Positions 46,118-54,744 are shown, counted from the stretch's first letter. The stretch is 64,000 nucleotides of DNA from Bacillus sp. EB600 (GCF_024494385.1 NZ_JAEVLT010000015.1:1-64000), one strand, 5' to 3'. A program made the numbers and translations. The notes: generated by a model from the sequence alone, not told the origin.

Positions 46118-46552
46118 TTGTTGAGGTGGTATAATGGGGCAGTTTATCGCATCGGGGAACTAGCAGACATGGCACTGGTTTCAAAAAGAACGATCGACTA
46201 TTATACATCGATAGGATTATTAAAAGCAGAACGTTCGAAAGCGAATTATCGAATATATACCGATGATTCACTTAAAGATTTGAAATTTATTGAAGAATGC
46301 AAAAGACTTCATTACCCATTAGAAGAGATTAAAAGAAAACTAGAATTGAAAAAAGCAAAAAAAATTCGCGATTCAGAAGTGGAAGAACAAATAAGTGTAG
46401 TGACGCAACAAATGAAACAATTATACAATGATTTATCTGTTCTCCTACCTTTAATTCAAGCACTGGATGAGCAGCAGAAAGAAAAGTGTTCAAACACTCT
46501 TACTTTACAAGGCACAGCACTAATGAAATCCCTTTTGAATTTAACGAGTTAG
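46118..46552 (+). CDS. MerR-family regulator (start uncertain, possible frameshift)
   Basis: MerR HTH: YRIGELADMALVSKRTIDYYTSIGLLKAERSKANYRIY, followed by a dimerisation helix (LEEIKRKLELKKAKKIRDSEV...). About 135 residues of body. The start is a problem: GAGGTGG (46123-46129) and the ATG at 46134 are one base out of frame with the protein, giving only nine codons. In-frame options are TTG at 46118 or 46121 with no ribosome-binding site. TATAAT at 46130-46135 also lies here, 20 bp after TTGTTA, the long spacer typical of MerR-controlled promoters. It may be an autoregulated gene with an odd start, or carry a 1-bp deletion. Confidence 0.65.
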   Translation: MLRWYNGAVYRIGELADMALVSKRTIDYYTSIGLLKAERSKANYRIYTDDSLKDLKFIEECKRLHYPLEEIKRKLELKKAKKIRDSEVEEQISVVTQQMKQLYNDLSVLLPLIQALDEQQKEKCSNTLTLQGTALMKSLLNLTS

Positions 46553-46565
46553 TTATTGCTTTACT

Positions 46566-46614
46566 GGGAGGTGGACTCCTTACTCGTGCAAACACGAGCT
46601 AAGGGACTTATTTG
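46566..46614 (+). promoter_or_regulatory. Hairpin between Shine-Dalgarno and start codon, CNNM gene 2
   Basis: GGGAGGTG (46566-46573) is followed by a stem CCTTA-CTCGTG (46578-46588), loop CAAA, CACGAG-c-TAAGG (46593-46604), then GGACTTA and the TTG at 46612. The inner helix differs from the one at 44565-44589, but the layout and the CCTTA/TAAGG outer helix are the same. Confidence 0.6.
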
Positions 46615-47976
46615 GACATATTTAACTTGGTTATTATAGCCATTTTAATTGCTTTGACAGCCTTTTTTGTCGCATCTGAATTTGCGATTATTAGGATTAG
46701 AAGTTCAAGAATTGACCAATTAATCGAAGAAGGAAACACAAAAGCTTTATCAGCCAAAAAAGTCATATCAAATTTGGATGAGTACCTATCTGCTTGTCAG
46801 CTGGGAATTACAATAACGGCTCTTGGATTAGGGTGGTTGGGAGAATCAACAATCGAGCAGCTCCTTCGCCCGCTTTTTGAAGGAATCCATATTCCTGCAA
46901 GCATGACACATATATTAGCGATTGGAATTGCCTTTGCGGCTATTACATTTATTCATGTGGTGATAGGAGAATTAGCTCCTAAGACATTAGCTATTCAAAA
47001 AGCGGAAAGCATCACCCTGATTGTTGTCCGGCCGCTCATCCTCTTTTATAAGATCATGTATCCGTTTATTTGGATTCTGAACGGGTCTGCACGGATTACT
47101 ACTAGTATTTTCGGTTTAAAGCCTGTTTCCGAAAATGAACTTGCTCATACAGAAGAAGAACTTCGAATTATCCTATCTGAAAGCTTTAAAAGTGGCGAAA
47201 TTAACCAATCCGAGTTTAAGTATGTGAATAAAATATTTGAATTTGACAACCGTATTGCCAAAGAAATTATGGTACCGAGAACAGAAATCATCTCTCTCTC
47301 AAAGAATGATACGCTTGAAACATTTCTACAAGTGTTACAGGAGGAAAAGTTTACAAGGTATCCTATTATTGATGGTGACAAGGACCATATTATCGGGCTT
47401 GTCAATATTAAAGAAATCATGACTGCTCTAATTGGGAATGAGAAGTTATCTTCACAAACATTAGAAAAGTTCACCCGCCCGATCATTAGAGTAATTGAAA
47501 CCATACCGATTCATGATTTACTTGTAAAAATGCAAAAGGATCGAGTCCATATGGCCGTATTAATGGACGAATATGGCGGAACATCAGGTCTTGTCACTGT
47601 AGAAGACATTCTTGAAGAAATTGTCGGAGAAATCCGGGATGAATTCGATATGGACGAAATTCCAATGATCCAGAAAGTAAAAGAAAATCATTACATCGTA
47701 GACTCAAAAGTGCTTGTTAGTGAAGTGAATGATTTACTTGGGACCGAAATTGATGATGAAGACATTGATACAATTGGCGGTTGGATCTTGACTGAAGATT
47801 ACGAAGCAAAAGAAGGAAACACGATCTCGCATGATTCTTACACATTTAAAATCATCGAGATGGATGAACATCATATTAAGTACATCGAAATTCGTAAAGC
47901 TATGAAGCCTGGTGAGGAAGGCATTCAAAACGTTCCTATCCCGGGGCCAGAGGGAAAAGCAGAAGCGCCCGTCTAA
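46612..47976 (+). CDS. CNNM/CorC-family Mg2+ transporter (YhdT-like paralogue)
   Basis: 454 aa paralogue of the gene at 44592: same CNNM domain (SEFAIIRIRSSRIDQL, LGITITALGLGWLGES, VIGELAPKT), CBS pair (IMVPRTEI, TRYPIIDGD, HMAVLMDEYGGTSGLVT) and CorC_HlyC domain (IDTIGGWILTED). TTG start. The last residues, GKAEAPV and stop, coincide with the left end of the dispersed repeat element, so a repeat insertion seems to have supplied the present 3' end. A role in Mg2+ or other divalent cation export is inferred. Confidence 0.9.
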   Translation: MDIFNLVIIAILIALTAFFVASEFAIIRIRSSRIDQLIEEGNTKALSAKKVISNLDEYLSACQLGITITALGLGWLGESTIEQLLRPLFEGIHIPASMTHILAIGIAFAAITFIHVVIGELAPKTLAIQKAESITLIVVRPLILFYKIMYPFIWILNGSARITTSIFGLKPVSENELAHTEEELRIILSESFKSGEINQSEFKYVNKIFEFDNRIAKEIMVPRTEIISLSKNDTLETFLQVLQEEKFTRYPIIDGDKDHIIGLVNIKEIMTALIGNEKLSSQTLEKFTRPIIRVIETIPIHDLLVKMQKDRVHMAVLMDEYGGTSGLVTVEDILEEIVGEIRDEFDMDEIPMIQKVKENHYIVDSKVLVSEVNDLLGTEIDDEDIDTIGGWILTEDYEAKEGNTISHDSYTFKIIEMDEHHIKYIEIRKAMKPGEEGIQNVPIPGPEGKAEAPV

Positions 47977-47980
47977 GTGA
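47953..47980. repeat. Terminal fragment of the dispersed repeat at a gene 3' end
   Basis: AAAAGCAGAAGCGCCCGTCT, the left end of the type 1 element with two changes, encodes the final residues and stop context of the upstream CNNM protein. Confidence 0.55.
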
Positions 47981-48035
47981 CCACTGAACAGCCCTATTCT
48001 AGCAGCAGTTAGTAAAGCTTTTTCGGTTATGATAA

Positions 48036-48075
48036 AGCAAAGACCACTTCCTTAAGGAAATGGTCTTTGCTTTTG
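48036..48075. terminator. Terminator after the second CNNM gene
   Basis: AGCAAAGACCA (48036-48046) pairs with TGGTCTTTGCT (48061-48071); TTTTG follows. Confidence 0.75.
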
Positions 48076-48115
48076 CTGTAAAGATAAAAACTAGCAGTTT
48101 AAACTTTGTCTTCTG

Positions 48116-48139
48116 TCTAGCTGCGCTTCCGCTTTTCTA
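48116..48139 (-). repeat. Minimal dispersed-repeat remnant (ends only)
   Basis: On the minus strand GAAAAGCGGAAGCGC is joined directly to AGCTAGACAG, i.e. the left and right ends of the type 1/2 elements without an interior. It overlaps the 3' edge of the next minus-strand gene. Confidence 0.6.
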
Positions 48140-48478
48140 TTTTGTTTTTAACATAATAATTTCTTCTTCTGCTTTTGCTAGTTTAACCAGATGTGAATCA
48201 AGTCGGCGATTGATATATTTGATTTCCTCTTTATTTTCTTGCTGGTTTATTCCTTGTACTTCTTTTTCAATTGCAGATTGAACACCTTCAATCCTGACAA
48301 GTGCTTCTTTTATATCTGATAAATCAATTTGATTAACAGCGACACGGTGTTCGATGCTATCAACTTTCTCTAATCGATCAAGTCTATGTTCAATATTTTC
48401 TAGAGTACGGTTAAATGTATGAATTAAATTTTTTATATCAGTAACGTTATCAGATAATTCCTCAAGCTTTGCGTCCAT
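48137..48478 (-). CDS. Coiled-coil protein, unknown function
   Basis: 113 aa, almost entirely heptad-like helix (LSDNVTDIKNLIHTFNRTLE, then VRIEGVQSAIEKEVQGI), no membrane segment. ATG at 48478 has AAAGGAG upstream; a 9-codon extension is rejected. Short coiled-coil proteins of this type recur in Bacillaceae, but I cannot name the family. Confidence 0.65.
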   Translation of the reverse strand: MDAKLEELSDNVTDIKNLIHTFNRTLENIEHRLDRLEKVDSIEHRVAVNQIDLSDIKEALVRIEGVQSAIEKEVQGINQQENKEEIKYINRRLDSHLVKLAKAEEEIIMLKTK

Positions 48479-48753
48479 TTTCAAAACTCCTTTAGACATA
48501 TTCATTTAATCATAACACCGTTTATAACTTTAATATGTTACAAATAAAGAACACTTATGAAAACAGAAAAAGTTCTAGTAAATATTTGAACTTTTTTTAA
48601 CAAGTCCATAAAGCAAGGTTTAATGTGAAGATTGTTACATGCAAATCATTTGAAAACCTTTACACTGTATGTACAGGGGCATTTTTTTTAAGAAATTATA
48701 ATTTCCGTTCCTATTTTTGGCATTATAAACCATTTGAAAAGGTTGGTGTAAAT

Positions 48754-49053
48754 ATGAAAATTTCAATTGATGAAAGAGCTTTTGCATGGTTTACAAAAGA
48801 GTTTGAGTTTAGCAAACCATTCAGCATTCGAATGTTTCCACAGTACGCTGGTTTTGGACAGAAGCATCAAGGATACAGCATTGGATTTTCAGCTGAAACG
48901 CCGACAAATGCAGAATATAAACAAGAGGTCAATGGCGTTACCTTCTATTTCGAAGAAACGGATGCATGGTTTTTTAGCGATACTGAAACCTGTTTATCTA
49001 TTAATGCTACAGATGAATTACAAATTACCTTTAAAGAGCCTATGATGATTTAA
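48754..49053 (+). CDS. HesB/YneR-like iron-sulfur-biosynthesis-fold protein
   Basis: 99 aa: MKISIDERAFAWFTKEFEF, then IRMFPQYAGFGQKHQGYSIGF and a C-terminal half with LSINATDELQITFKEP. The pattern matches the HesB/YneR/YadR group of the A-type carrier fold. The Cys residues of true IscA proteins are not conserved here (a single Cys near residue 83), so Fe-S binding is doubtful. ATG at 48754; the 43-codon upstream extension lacks a ribosome-binding site. Confidence 0.75.
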   Translation: MKISIDERAFAWFTKEFEFSKPFSIRMFPQYAGFGQKHQGYSIGFSAETPTNAEYKQEVNGVTFYFEETDAWFFSDTETCLSINATDELQITFKEPMMI

Positions 49054-49062
49054 GATACCCAA

Positions 49063-49099
49063 AAGCATCCATTTTAGTTTTATGATGGATGCCTTTTTT
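49063..49099 (+). terminator. Terminator of the HesB-like gene
   Basis: GCATCCAT (49065-49072) pairs with ATGGATGC (49085-49092), followed by six T. Confidence 0.8.
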
Positions 49100-49233
49100 A
49101 TCGCTATCAACTTTCTGAATATTGCAAGTAATAAATTAAATATGCTATAATAATATAATACTTCTATGTTCCGGCACAACTTCATTGATCGATTGCTTAG
49201 TTTATATGAGAATGGAGGTTTGACCGTTTATTT

Positions 49234-49728
49234 ATGAAGATACTTCATTATTTTAAGCAGAAAAAAGTTTCCAAATCAGCAAAGTCAAAAAGCTATCCTA
49301 TTATCGATATATCAATAGATCAAGTTCGAAATGCAATAAGAACCTTTACAGAACGATTGCCAAAAGGTGTTTATCGGACAATTCTTGTCAACGAAGAAAA
49401 TGAGATTGATTTTAATCAACTTGCTCATATCCTTGGCGGTCTGCCGTCAGAAAAATATTATATGTCAAAAGAAACATATGATTTATTTACAGAAAATGAA
49501 AAAATCATCGCATTTGAAATGGATCTCGTTCAGAAGGCTGTTGATCAATATCTGAAGGAATATAATGAGTTCCCTATTCTCTCATTTGACCCGCTGCGAA
49601 GAATTAATTATTTCGAATTAAATCAAAAGCAACTTCTTAAAATTCAGCCGCAAACTCAATTTTATTTGACTGATTTAGATGGAATGGTGACACATGTCAA
49701 CCCAAGTTCAAAGGCTACTAAAAGATAA
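49234..49728 (+). CDS. Conserved hypothetical protein (DUF3939-like)
   Basis: 164 aa soluble protein: basic N-terminus (KILHYFKQKKVSKSAKSK), IDISIDQVRNAIRTFTERLPKG, later YYMSKETYDLFTE, end FYLTDLDGMVTHVNPSSKATKR. It is reminiscent of the Bacillus DUF3939 family; function unknown. GGAGG lies 15 nt before the ATG, longer than usual, so the start is uncertain. Confidence 0.65.
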   Translation: MKILHYFKQKKVSKSAKSKSYPIIDISIDQVRNAIRTFTERLPKGVYRTILVNEENEIDFNQLAHILGGLPSEKYYMSKETYDLFTENEKIIAFEMDLVQKAVDQYLKEYNEFPILSFDPLRRINYFELNQKQLLKIQPQTQFYLTDLDGMVTHVNPSSKATKR

Positions 49729-49999
49729 GTGTCCAAACTTTGAAATAGCCTATAAATTTTATAGTACACTCCTCTTTTACCGGTCACAATTCTATCGCTA
49801 CTTAAGGGACCGGTCCCCCTTTTTCTCCTTCAACTGACACGACTTGCACCCTTAATTCCGATTAACCCCAACGTCAAAAAATATAGACCTTTTTTATGAA
49901 ATTATCTATAATAATTATTTGTTCTATTTAAGAAAAATTGCATTTCTTAACCAAATTGAGATAATAGATATAGACTATAATAAAGGATGAGGAACAAAC

Positions 50000-51256
50000 A
50001 TGTTAAAGCGCTCCAATAATTCGCAGTACTTAGCTACCATTTCTCTTGCTATCATGGCATTCGGATTTGTCGGCACTATGCCAATTCAGGATTCACTTTG
50101 GGGAATCATTCTGCAAGGTGGATTTGAAGCAGGATTAGTCGGTGGTTTAGCCGATTGGTTTGCGGTGACCGCTCTCTTTCGGCATCCCTTAGGTATTCCA
50201 ATTCCGCATACTGCCCTTTTACCAAAGAATCGGACCAAAATTACAAAGAAAATCACCTCGATGTTAGAGAATGATTGGCTGACAAAGGAAAGCATAAAAG
50301 AAAAAATAAGTACTGTTCAATTTACACAGGTGTTGCTTCCTCTAATCGAAAAGGAAGTACACTCAGAAGCAGTTAAGAATACCAGCATTAGATTGATTCA
50401 AAGAGCCATTCAATCCATTAATCTAAATCAACTTGTTCCTCTGATTGAACAAGAATTAAAAAAACAATTACAAGCACTTGATCTAAAATCAGTTTTGTCA
50501 AAGGCTGTTGATCAAATTTCAGAGCGAAGATACGATGAAAAAGCGTTAGACTATCTTTTAGATGAAATTGATCAATGGGCTAATCAAGATAGCACCAAGA
50601 ATAGACTTGGTAAAATGGCTGTTGATGCCATTGAAAACATTAAGGCTGATGGTATTATGCAGTTTGCATTAAAATCATTTAGCAGCCTTGTAAACGAAGA
50701 AAAACTAGGGAATATTATTCAGTCGCTTATCCAAAAAGGGGTAAGCAGCTTCCGTGAACCTTCCAATCAAAATAGACTTACATTACTTTGGAACATTCAA
50801 ACAAAACTGCAAAGTTTAAAAACAGACGAAAAGTTCATTGGAGAATTAAATGGGTGGATAACAGAGCTTGTAAATGAGTGGCAGCCAGAGAACAAAATAC
50901 TTGAATTTCTTACCAACTTAAAGCAAAAGGCTTTAGACTTTGTCTTACTGCCTGGTTTTTATGATAATTATATTCTTCCTTTCCTAATTAATTCATTGAG
51001 TCATCTTAAAAATGATTCAGACAAACTGAATCAAATCGAAAATTGGCTGCAAATGCAGTCTTATAAGCTAGTTGAAAAGAACCATTCAAAAATCGGAACA
51101 TTGGTCGAAGAAAATCTTGACAAACTGGATGACAAAACACTAATTGAAATGCTTGAAACAAGTATTGGGAAAGACCTTCAGTGGATTCGCGTAAATGGAG
51201 CGATCTGCGGGTTTTTTATTGGACTTGTCTTAGTCGGAATAAGAACATTGTTTTAG
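50000..51256 (+). CDS. DUF445 family membrane protein
   Basis: 418 aa. N-terminal membrane segment then the family signature GGLADWFAVTALFRHPLGIPIPHTALLP. A long helical, probably coiled-coil middle follows, and a C-terminal membrane helix (ICGFFIGLVLVGIRTLF) ends the protein. Layout: two membrane anchors with a large soluble domain. Function unknown. ATG at 50000 with GAGGA upstream. Confidence 0.85.
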   Translation: MLKRSNNSQYLATISLAIMAFGFVGTMPIQDSLWGIILQGGFEAGLVGGLADWFAVTALFRHPLGIPIPHTALLPKNRTKITKKITSMLENDWLTKESIKEKISTVQFTQVLLPLIEKEVHSEAVKNTSIRLIQRAIQSINLNQLVPLIEQELKKQLQALDLKSVLSKAVDQISERRYDEKALDYLLDEIDQWANQDSTKNRLGKMAVDAIENIKADGIMQFALKSFSSLVNEEKLGNIIQSLIQKGVSSFREPSNQNRLTLLWNIQTKLQSLKTDEKFIGELNGWITELVNEWQPENKILEFLTNLKQKALDFVLLPGFYDNYILPFLINSLSHLKNDSDKLNQIENWLQMQSYKLVEKNHSKIGTLVEENLDKLDDKTLIEMLETSIGKDLQWIRVNGAICGFFIGLVLVGIRTLF

Positions 51257-51260
51257 AACA

Positions 51261-51290
51261 AGGCTGACTTGATCAAATCAAGTCAGCTTT
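51261..51290 (+). terminator. Terminator of the DUF445 gene
   Basis: GCTGACTTGAT and ATCAAGTCAGC (11 bp) around CAA, followed by TTTTA. Confidence 0.85.
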
Positions 51291-51395
51291 TATATTTAAT
51301 AAATCACTGCTTGTCCCTTTAAAAGGCTGTTCTTTTTTTATAGACATCCACATATTTAGTACTGTAGTAATTTTTTTTTAAAAAAAGGAGGTAGT

Positions 51396-51767
51396 ATGAT
51401 GGGTGTTAAGTTGATTAAGATTTCGGTTGTTTATTTCGTCATTGGGGTATTAATTGGCATGTATATGTCGATGGCAGAAAAGTTCACATTAACCTCGGTC
51501 CATGTCCACATTAATCTTTTGGGCTGGATGTCATTGGCGCTTGCTGGTTTAATTTATGTTGCATTTCCAAGTGCTGCAGAAACGACATTGGCTAAGCTTC
51601 ACTTCTGGCTGCACAATATTGGACTCCCTATAATGATGATTGCCCTTGCCTTATTGATATTCGGAGTTGCGTGGGCACACATATTTGTAGCAATCGGTGG
51701 TGTTTTAGTTGTTCTTGCTATCATCCTTTTCGCAATTAATATTTTCAAAAATGTAAAATCCGCTTAA
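51396..51767 (+). CDS. Small cytochrome-oxidase-subunit-I-like membrane protein
   Basis: 123 aa, four hydrophobic helices. SVHVHINLLGWMSLALAGLIYV and KLHFWLHNIGLP contain His residues in positions resembling haem ligands of FixN/NorB-type subunit I, but the protein is far shorter than an oxidase. Such short homologues are common in Bacillaceae and of unknown role. AAAGGAGG precedes adjacent ATGs at 51396 and 51399; the second has the better spacing. Confidence 0.7.
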   Translation: MMGVKLIKISVVYFVIGVLIGMYMSMAEKFTLTSVHVHINLLGWMSLALAGLIYVAFPSAAETTLAKLHFWLHNIGLPIMMIALALLIFGVAWAHIFVAIGGVLVVLAIILFAINIFKNVKSA

Positions 51768-51792
51768 TGACCTAATTTTACCTTATCCTACT

Positions 51793-51830
51793 AGAAAAGA
51801 CTGTCTTGTATTTTCAAGACAGTCTTTTCT
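51793..51830. terminator. Bidirectional terminator between the small membrane gene and ycgQ
   Basis: AGAAAAGACTGTCTTG pairs with CAAGACAGTCTTTTCT (16 bp) around a short T-rich loop, between convergent genes. Confidence 0.9.
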
Positions 51831-51866
51831 ATCCCACAATGAGCTCGGTCATTATCTATGTGATTA

Positions 51867-52736
51867 TTACAAACTGTTTCTGTAAACATAAGGGTCTTTC
51901 GGTTTGCTAATGATTTTGTAGCTTGTCACTTTTAATACAGGAATTTTTGTTTTCATCTGTGGATAATAGACTGTATCCATTGTTCCTGTTACCTGATACC
52001 ACTGATCATTTGGGATATGAATATTATTTGGGAATTGAATCATTAATCCAAAGGCTCCAGAGTCTGCAACACAGTGAATGATCCCAAATCGAAGTAAAAA
52101 TAGTTGGTTGGCTTGTAATCCAGGGCCATTGTAAGAAAATCCTTGCATGGTAAGAGTTTTCCCTGCAAAATCCCCTGAATAATTATACATAACTTCTAAC
52201 CCTACTAAAAAGTCTTGATCTGTTAAAGTAATATTTTTTTTAACATAAGATTTAGACTCTTTATTGACTAAATCATGAAAATCAGCTTGGTTCATAAATT
52301 TACTCATATCAGGATTTAGAACTTGGTGCGTCCCGTACTGATCATTTCCGTCTTCTAATGTGGGAAATGAAAACCCCTTCGCATCCACTAACTGGGAGTC
52401 AAGAGTAGCAACGGGTAAAACAACACCTGATATAGCAGGTATTAACACTACCGTGTAAGCCAAGTATTTCTTTATCTTTTTTCCAGTTGATAGTTTGTTT
52501 TTTCCGTGCTCATGGTCCTGATTGTGGTTACAATCACAATCATGTTGTTTCTCTTTTTTTTCACCAGAAAAGTATAATTTAATTCCTTCCACAATTGTTA
52601 GAAAGAATAAAATGTAGATCATACTGTACGATAGGAATGAGTATTTTACGTTTATATATTTTGCAATGTTTCCTGTGGTGTGCAGCATAAAAAACAAGTT
52701 TGTAGTAAGTATCAAAATAAGGACTCTGTACATCAT
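51867..52736 (-). CDS. ycgQ: YcgQ-like protein (TIGR03943/DUF1980 type)
   Basis: 289 aa. Two N-terminal membrane helices, then a metal-binding-like stretch HDCDCNHNQDHEHGK, a third helix (YLAYTVVLIPAISGVVLPVA) and a C-terminal extracytoplasmic beta domain (LRFGIIHCVADSGAFGLMIQF). It partners the permease YcgR upstream, as in B. subtilis ycgRQ. The His/Cys-rich loop suggests metal handling; substrate unknown. Start at ATG 52736, with AAAGGATGTGGG upstream. Confidence 0.85.
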   Translation of the reverse strand: MMYRVLILILTTNLFFMLHTTGNIAKYINVKYSFLSYSMIYILFFLTIVEGIKLYFSGEKKEKQHDCDCNHNQDHEHGKNKLSTGKKIKKYLAYTVVLIPAISGVVLPVATLDSQLVDAKGFSFPTLEDGNDQYGTHQVLNPDMSKFMNQADFHDLVNKESKSYVKKNITLTDQDFLVGLEVMYNYSGDFAGKTLTMQGFSYNGPGLQANQLFLLRFGIIHCVADSGAFGLMIQFPNNIHIPNDQWYQVTGTMDTVYYPQMKTKIPVLKVTSYKIISKPKDPYVYRNSL

Positions 52737-52746
52737 CCCACATCCT

Positions 52747-53616
52747 TTACAATAAAAGTGAGCCAATGAATACAAATGATGAAATTAACGAAACTAATAG
52801 AACAACAAATTTTGGTTTAAAGGAGCCAAACATCATTAGTAAGTTTTTAATATCTACCATAGCACCAAACACTAAGAAAGAAACGATTGAAGTTTGGGGG
52901 GAAAAATTACGAAAAGAAGACGCTACAAAAGCATCAGCTTCCGAACAAATCGATAAGATAAAAGCCAAAGCCATCATAACCAAAACAGCCGTTACATGGG
53001 TACCGCCTAGTGTTGTCAGAATCCTTGTTGGAACATAAACCTGCATAGCAGAAGCAATTAATGAACCCATCACCACAAACTTACCCATATTAAAAAATTC
53101 GTCAATGGTATGGGTAATAACACTAATTAATTTTTGCTTGGTATTTTGATGAGAATGGCTGTGAACATGCTCATCATTATTTATTTTTAATTGATTGTCT
53201 TTAATAACAAAAGAAAGTACAATCCCCGTTGCCACTGAGACACCAATAGCCAAACCTGCACGGTACCAAACCATCGTCCAGCTCTCACCAAAAGCGATAA
53301 ATGTTGCGAATAATACAATCGGATTGATAATAGGACCCGAAAGCATGAAAGAAATAGCGGAAGATAAAGGCATCCCCTTTTTCACTAAACGAGCCGTAAT
53401 CGGAACAATCCCACATTCACAACCTGGAAATAATACACCTATTAAACTAGCAGTAATAACAGATAAAAATCGATTTTTAGGCATAATTCGAAGCAGTGTA
53501 TTTTCAGAAACGAAAACTTCAATTAGTGCCGAAACAAAAGCCCCGATGACAATAAAAGGGATAGCTTCTATGATAATACTTATAAAAATCGTATTTAATT
53601 GTAATAAACGATCCAT
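52747..53616 (-). CDS. ycgR: YcgR-like permease (DUF318/YraQ family)
   Basis: 289 aa, about eight membrane helices in two halves. Family motifs: FPGCECGIVPIT, MLSGPIINPIVL and CSEADAFVASSF, with a central His-rich cytoplasmic loop HVHSHSHQ. The same permease superfamily includes ArsP. ATG at 53616 with AGGAGG upstream. It is transcribed with ycgQ. Confidence 0.88.
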   Translation of the reverse strand: MDRLLQLNTIFISIIIEAIPFIVIGAFVSALIEVFVSENTLLRIMPKNRFLSVITASLIGVLFPGCECGIVPITARLVKKGMPLSSAISFMLSGPIINPIVLFATFIAFGESWTMVWYRAGLAIGVSVATGIVLSFVIKDNQLKINNDEHVHSHSHQNTKQKLISVITHTIDEFFNMGKFVVMGSLIASAMQVYVPTRILTTLGGTHVTAVLVMMALAFILSICSEADAFVASSFRNFSPQTSIVSFLVFGAMVDIKNLLMMFGSFKPKFVVLLVSLISSFVFIGSLLL

Positions 53617-53925
53617 GGAAGTTCCTCCTGTGATAAAACACAATAGGTTTATTTAAAAAACAAACTCTATCCTATCAGATTTAACAGGAAATAGATATGT
53701 TTTCATTTTCCTTAAGTGGTAGATAACTAAAATAGTAGAAGTATTCCCCTTTTTCCTCTTAAATACATAATACACAATTGTTGTGACAAAAGTATTAACA
53801 AATCTCAAAAAATATCATATTTATTATGTTGAAAGAGGAAAAAAGCGGCCCCTTTACAACAGGAGCTGCGTTTACTTGCTTAGAAAAAACCACCGCAGAT
53901 ATTTGCACCAGTTCGAGTTCTTTCT
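53617..53925. other. Intergenic region upstream of ycgR and downstream of the phosphatase gene
   Basis: 309 bp. The ycgR promoter must lie here. Short plus-strand ORFs in this stretch have no ribosome-binding site and look random. No convincing terminator follows the phosphatase gene; only a GGCC-rich mini-palindrome lies near its end. No Zur-like box was found by eye. Confidence 0.4.
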
Positions 53926-54744
53926 TTATGGCCGAAATGGCCGCAGGCTTTTATTTCTTAATTTTGCTTTTTCTAAATCTGTCTTACTGTAATCATGGTT
54001 ATAAATGGCTGCTTCCCAATCACCGTACATTGGATTTGGAAAAACAATTAGCTTCTTACCAAATTCATTTTTGTGTCTTTCTGCATTAGTGATTCGTTCC
54101 GATGCAGATAATTCATCAAAACCATTGAAATCTCCAAGGTTATCCCCAAATAATAAAACGATATCATGCGTTCTAGCTACTAGCTTCCGTCGTGATTCTT
54201 TTCCATTTTCGCCTTTTTGCTGTAATAAAACATGGTCTTCATCTGCCATAGGTGCTCCAACTTGTTTTAAGTTCCGGATTGTCGCTGCCTTTTGACCCTC
54301 ATTCCGATTCGATATGTAATAGATCTCTGCACCCTTCAAATTAGCATATTTTAAAAATTCAACTGCACCTGGAAGCGCCTTTGCACTTGCTTGATTGACC
54401 CATTCATCCCAATTCTCAGGGAAGGCTTTTCCTGTTTGAACATTTAATGCAAAACATGGACTATTATCTAGGATTGTTTCATCAATGTCGAGGACGATTG
54501 CGGGTTGCAAAACTTTATTTTTTGGATCCTTTGCTAAAATCTGATTCAATCTCATTTTTCCAATCGTATATCCTTGGTAATACAACGCCCTCACTTCACC
54601 TGATGTTTGAAACCAAAGCACTGACATCGTATTTGGATCCTGACGTTGAGCTGATGGGGCGACAGACTGCTCTGCCTGAGCATTCACACTAGATAGTAAA
54701 AATGAAAGAGTGGAGATAAATAGAAATCCTGATATTTTTTTCAT
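53926..54744 (-). CDS. Secreted acid phosphatase / 5'-nucleotidase, e(P4) family
   Basis: 272 aa. Signal peptide (MKKISGFLFISTLSFLLSSVNAQA; no lipobox Cys, so secreted rather than a lipoprotein). The HAD catalytic motif is IVLDIDETILDNSP, then YYISNRN and FGDNLGDF. Class C phosphatases dephosphorylate nucleotides such as NMN and phosphate esters outside the cell. ATG at 54744, with GGAGG ten bases upstream. Confidence 0.9.
   Translation of the reverse strand: MKKISGFLFISTLSFLLSSVNAQAEQSVAPSAQRQDPNTMSVLWFQTSGEVRALYYQGYTIGKMRLNQILAKDPKNKVLQPAIVLDIDETILDNSPCFALNVQTGKAFPENWDEWVNQASAKALPGAVEFLKYANLKGAEIYYISNRNEGQKAATIRNLKQVGAPMADEDHVLLQQKGENGKESRRKLVARTHDIVLLFGDNLGDFNGFDELSASERITNAERHKNEFGKKLIVFPNPMYGDWEAAIYNHDYSKTDLEKAKLRNKSLRPFRP

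Noticed and set aside
49806-49817. Perfect palindrome GGGACCGGTCCC
   Set aside because: As a hairpin it leaves only a 4-bp stem and has no neighbouring operon signal; could be a fragment of a dispersed repeat, but nothing links it to the elements found here.
53826-54089. 87-codon plus-strand ORF overlapping the phosphatase gene end
   Set aside because: Lies mostly antisense to a clear gene, no ribosome-binding site.
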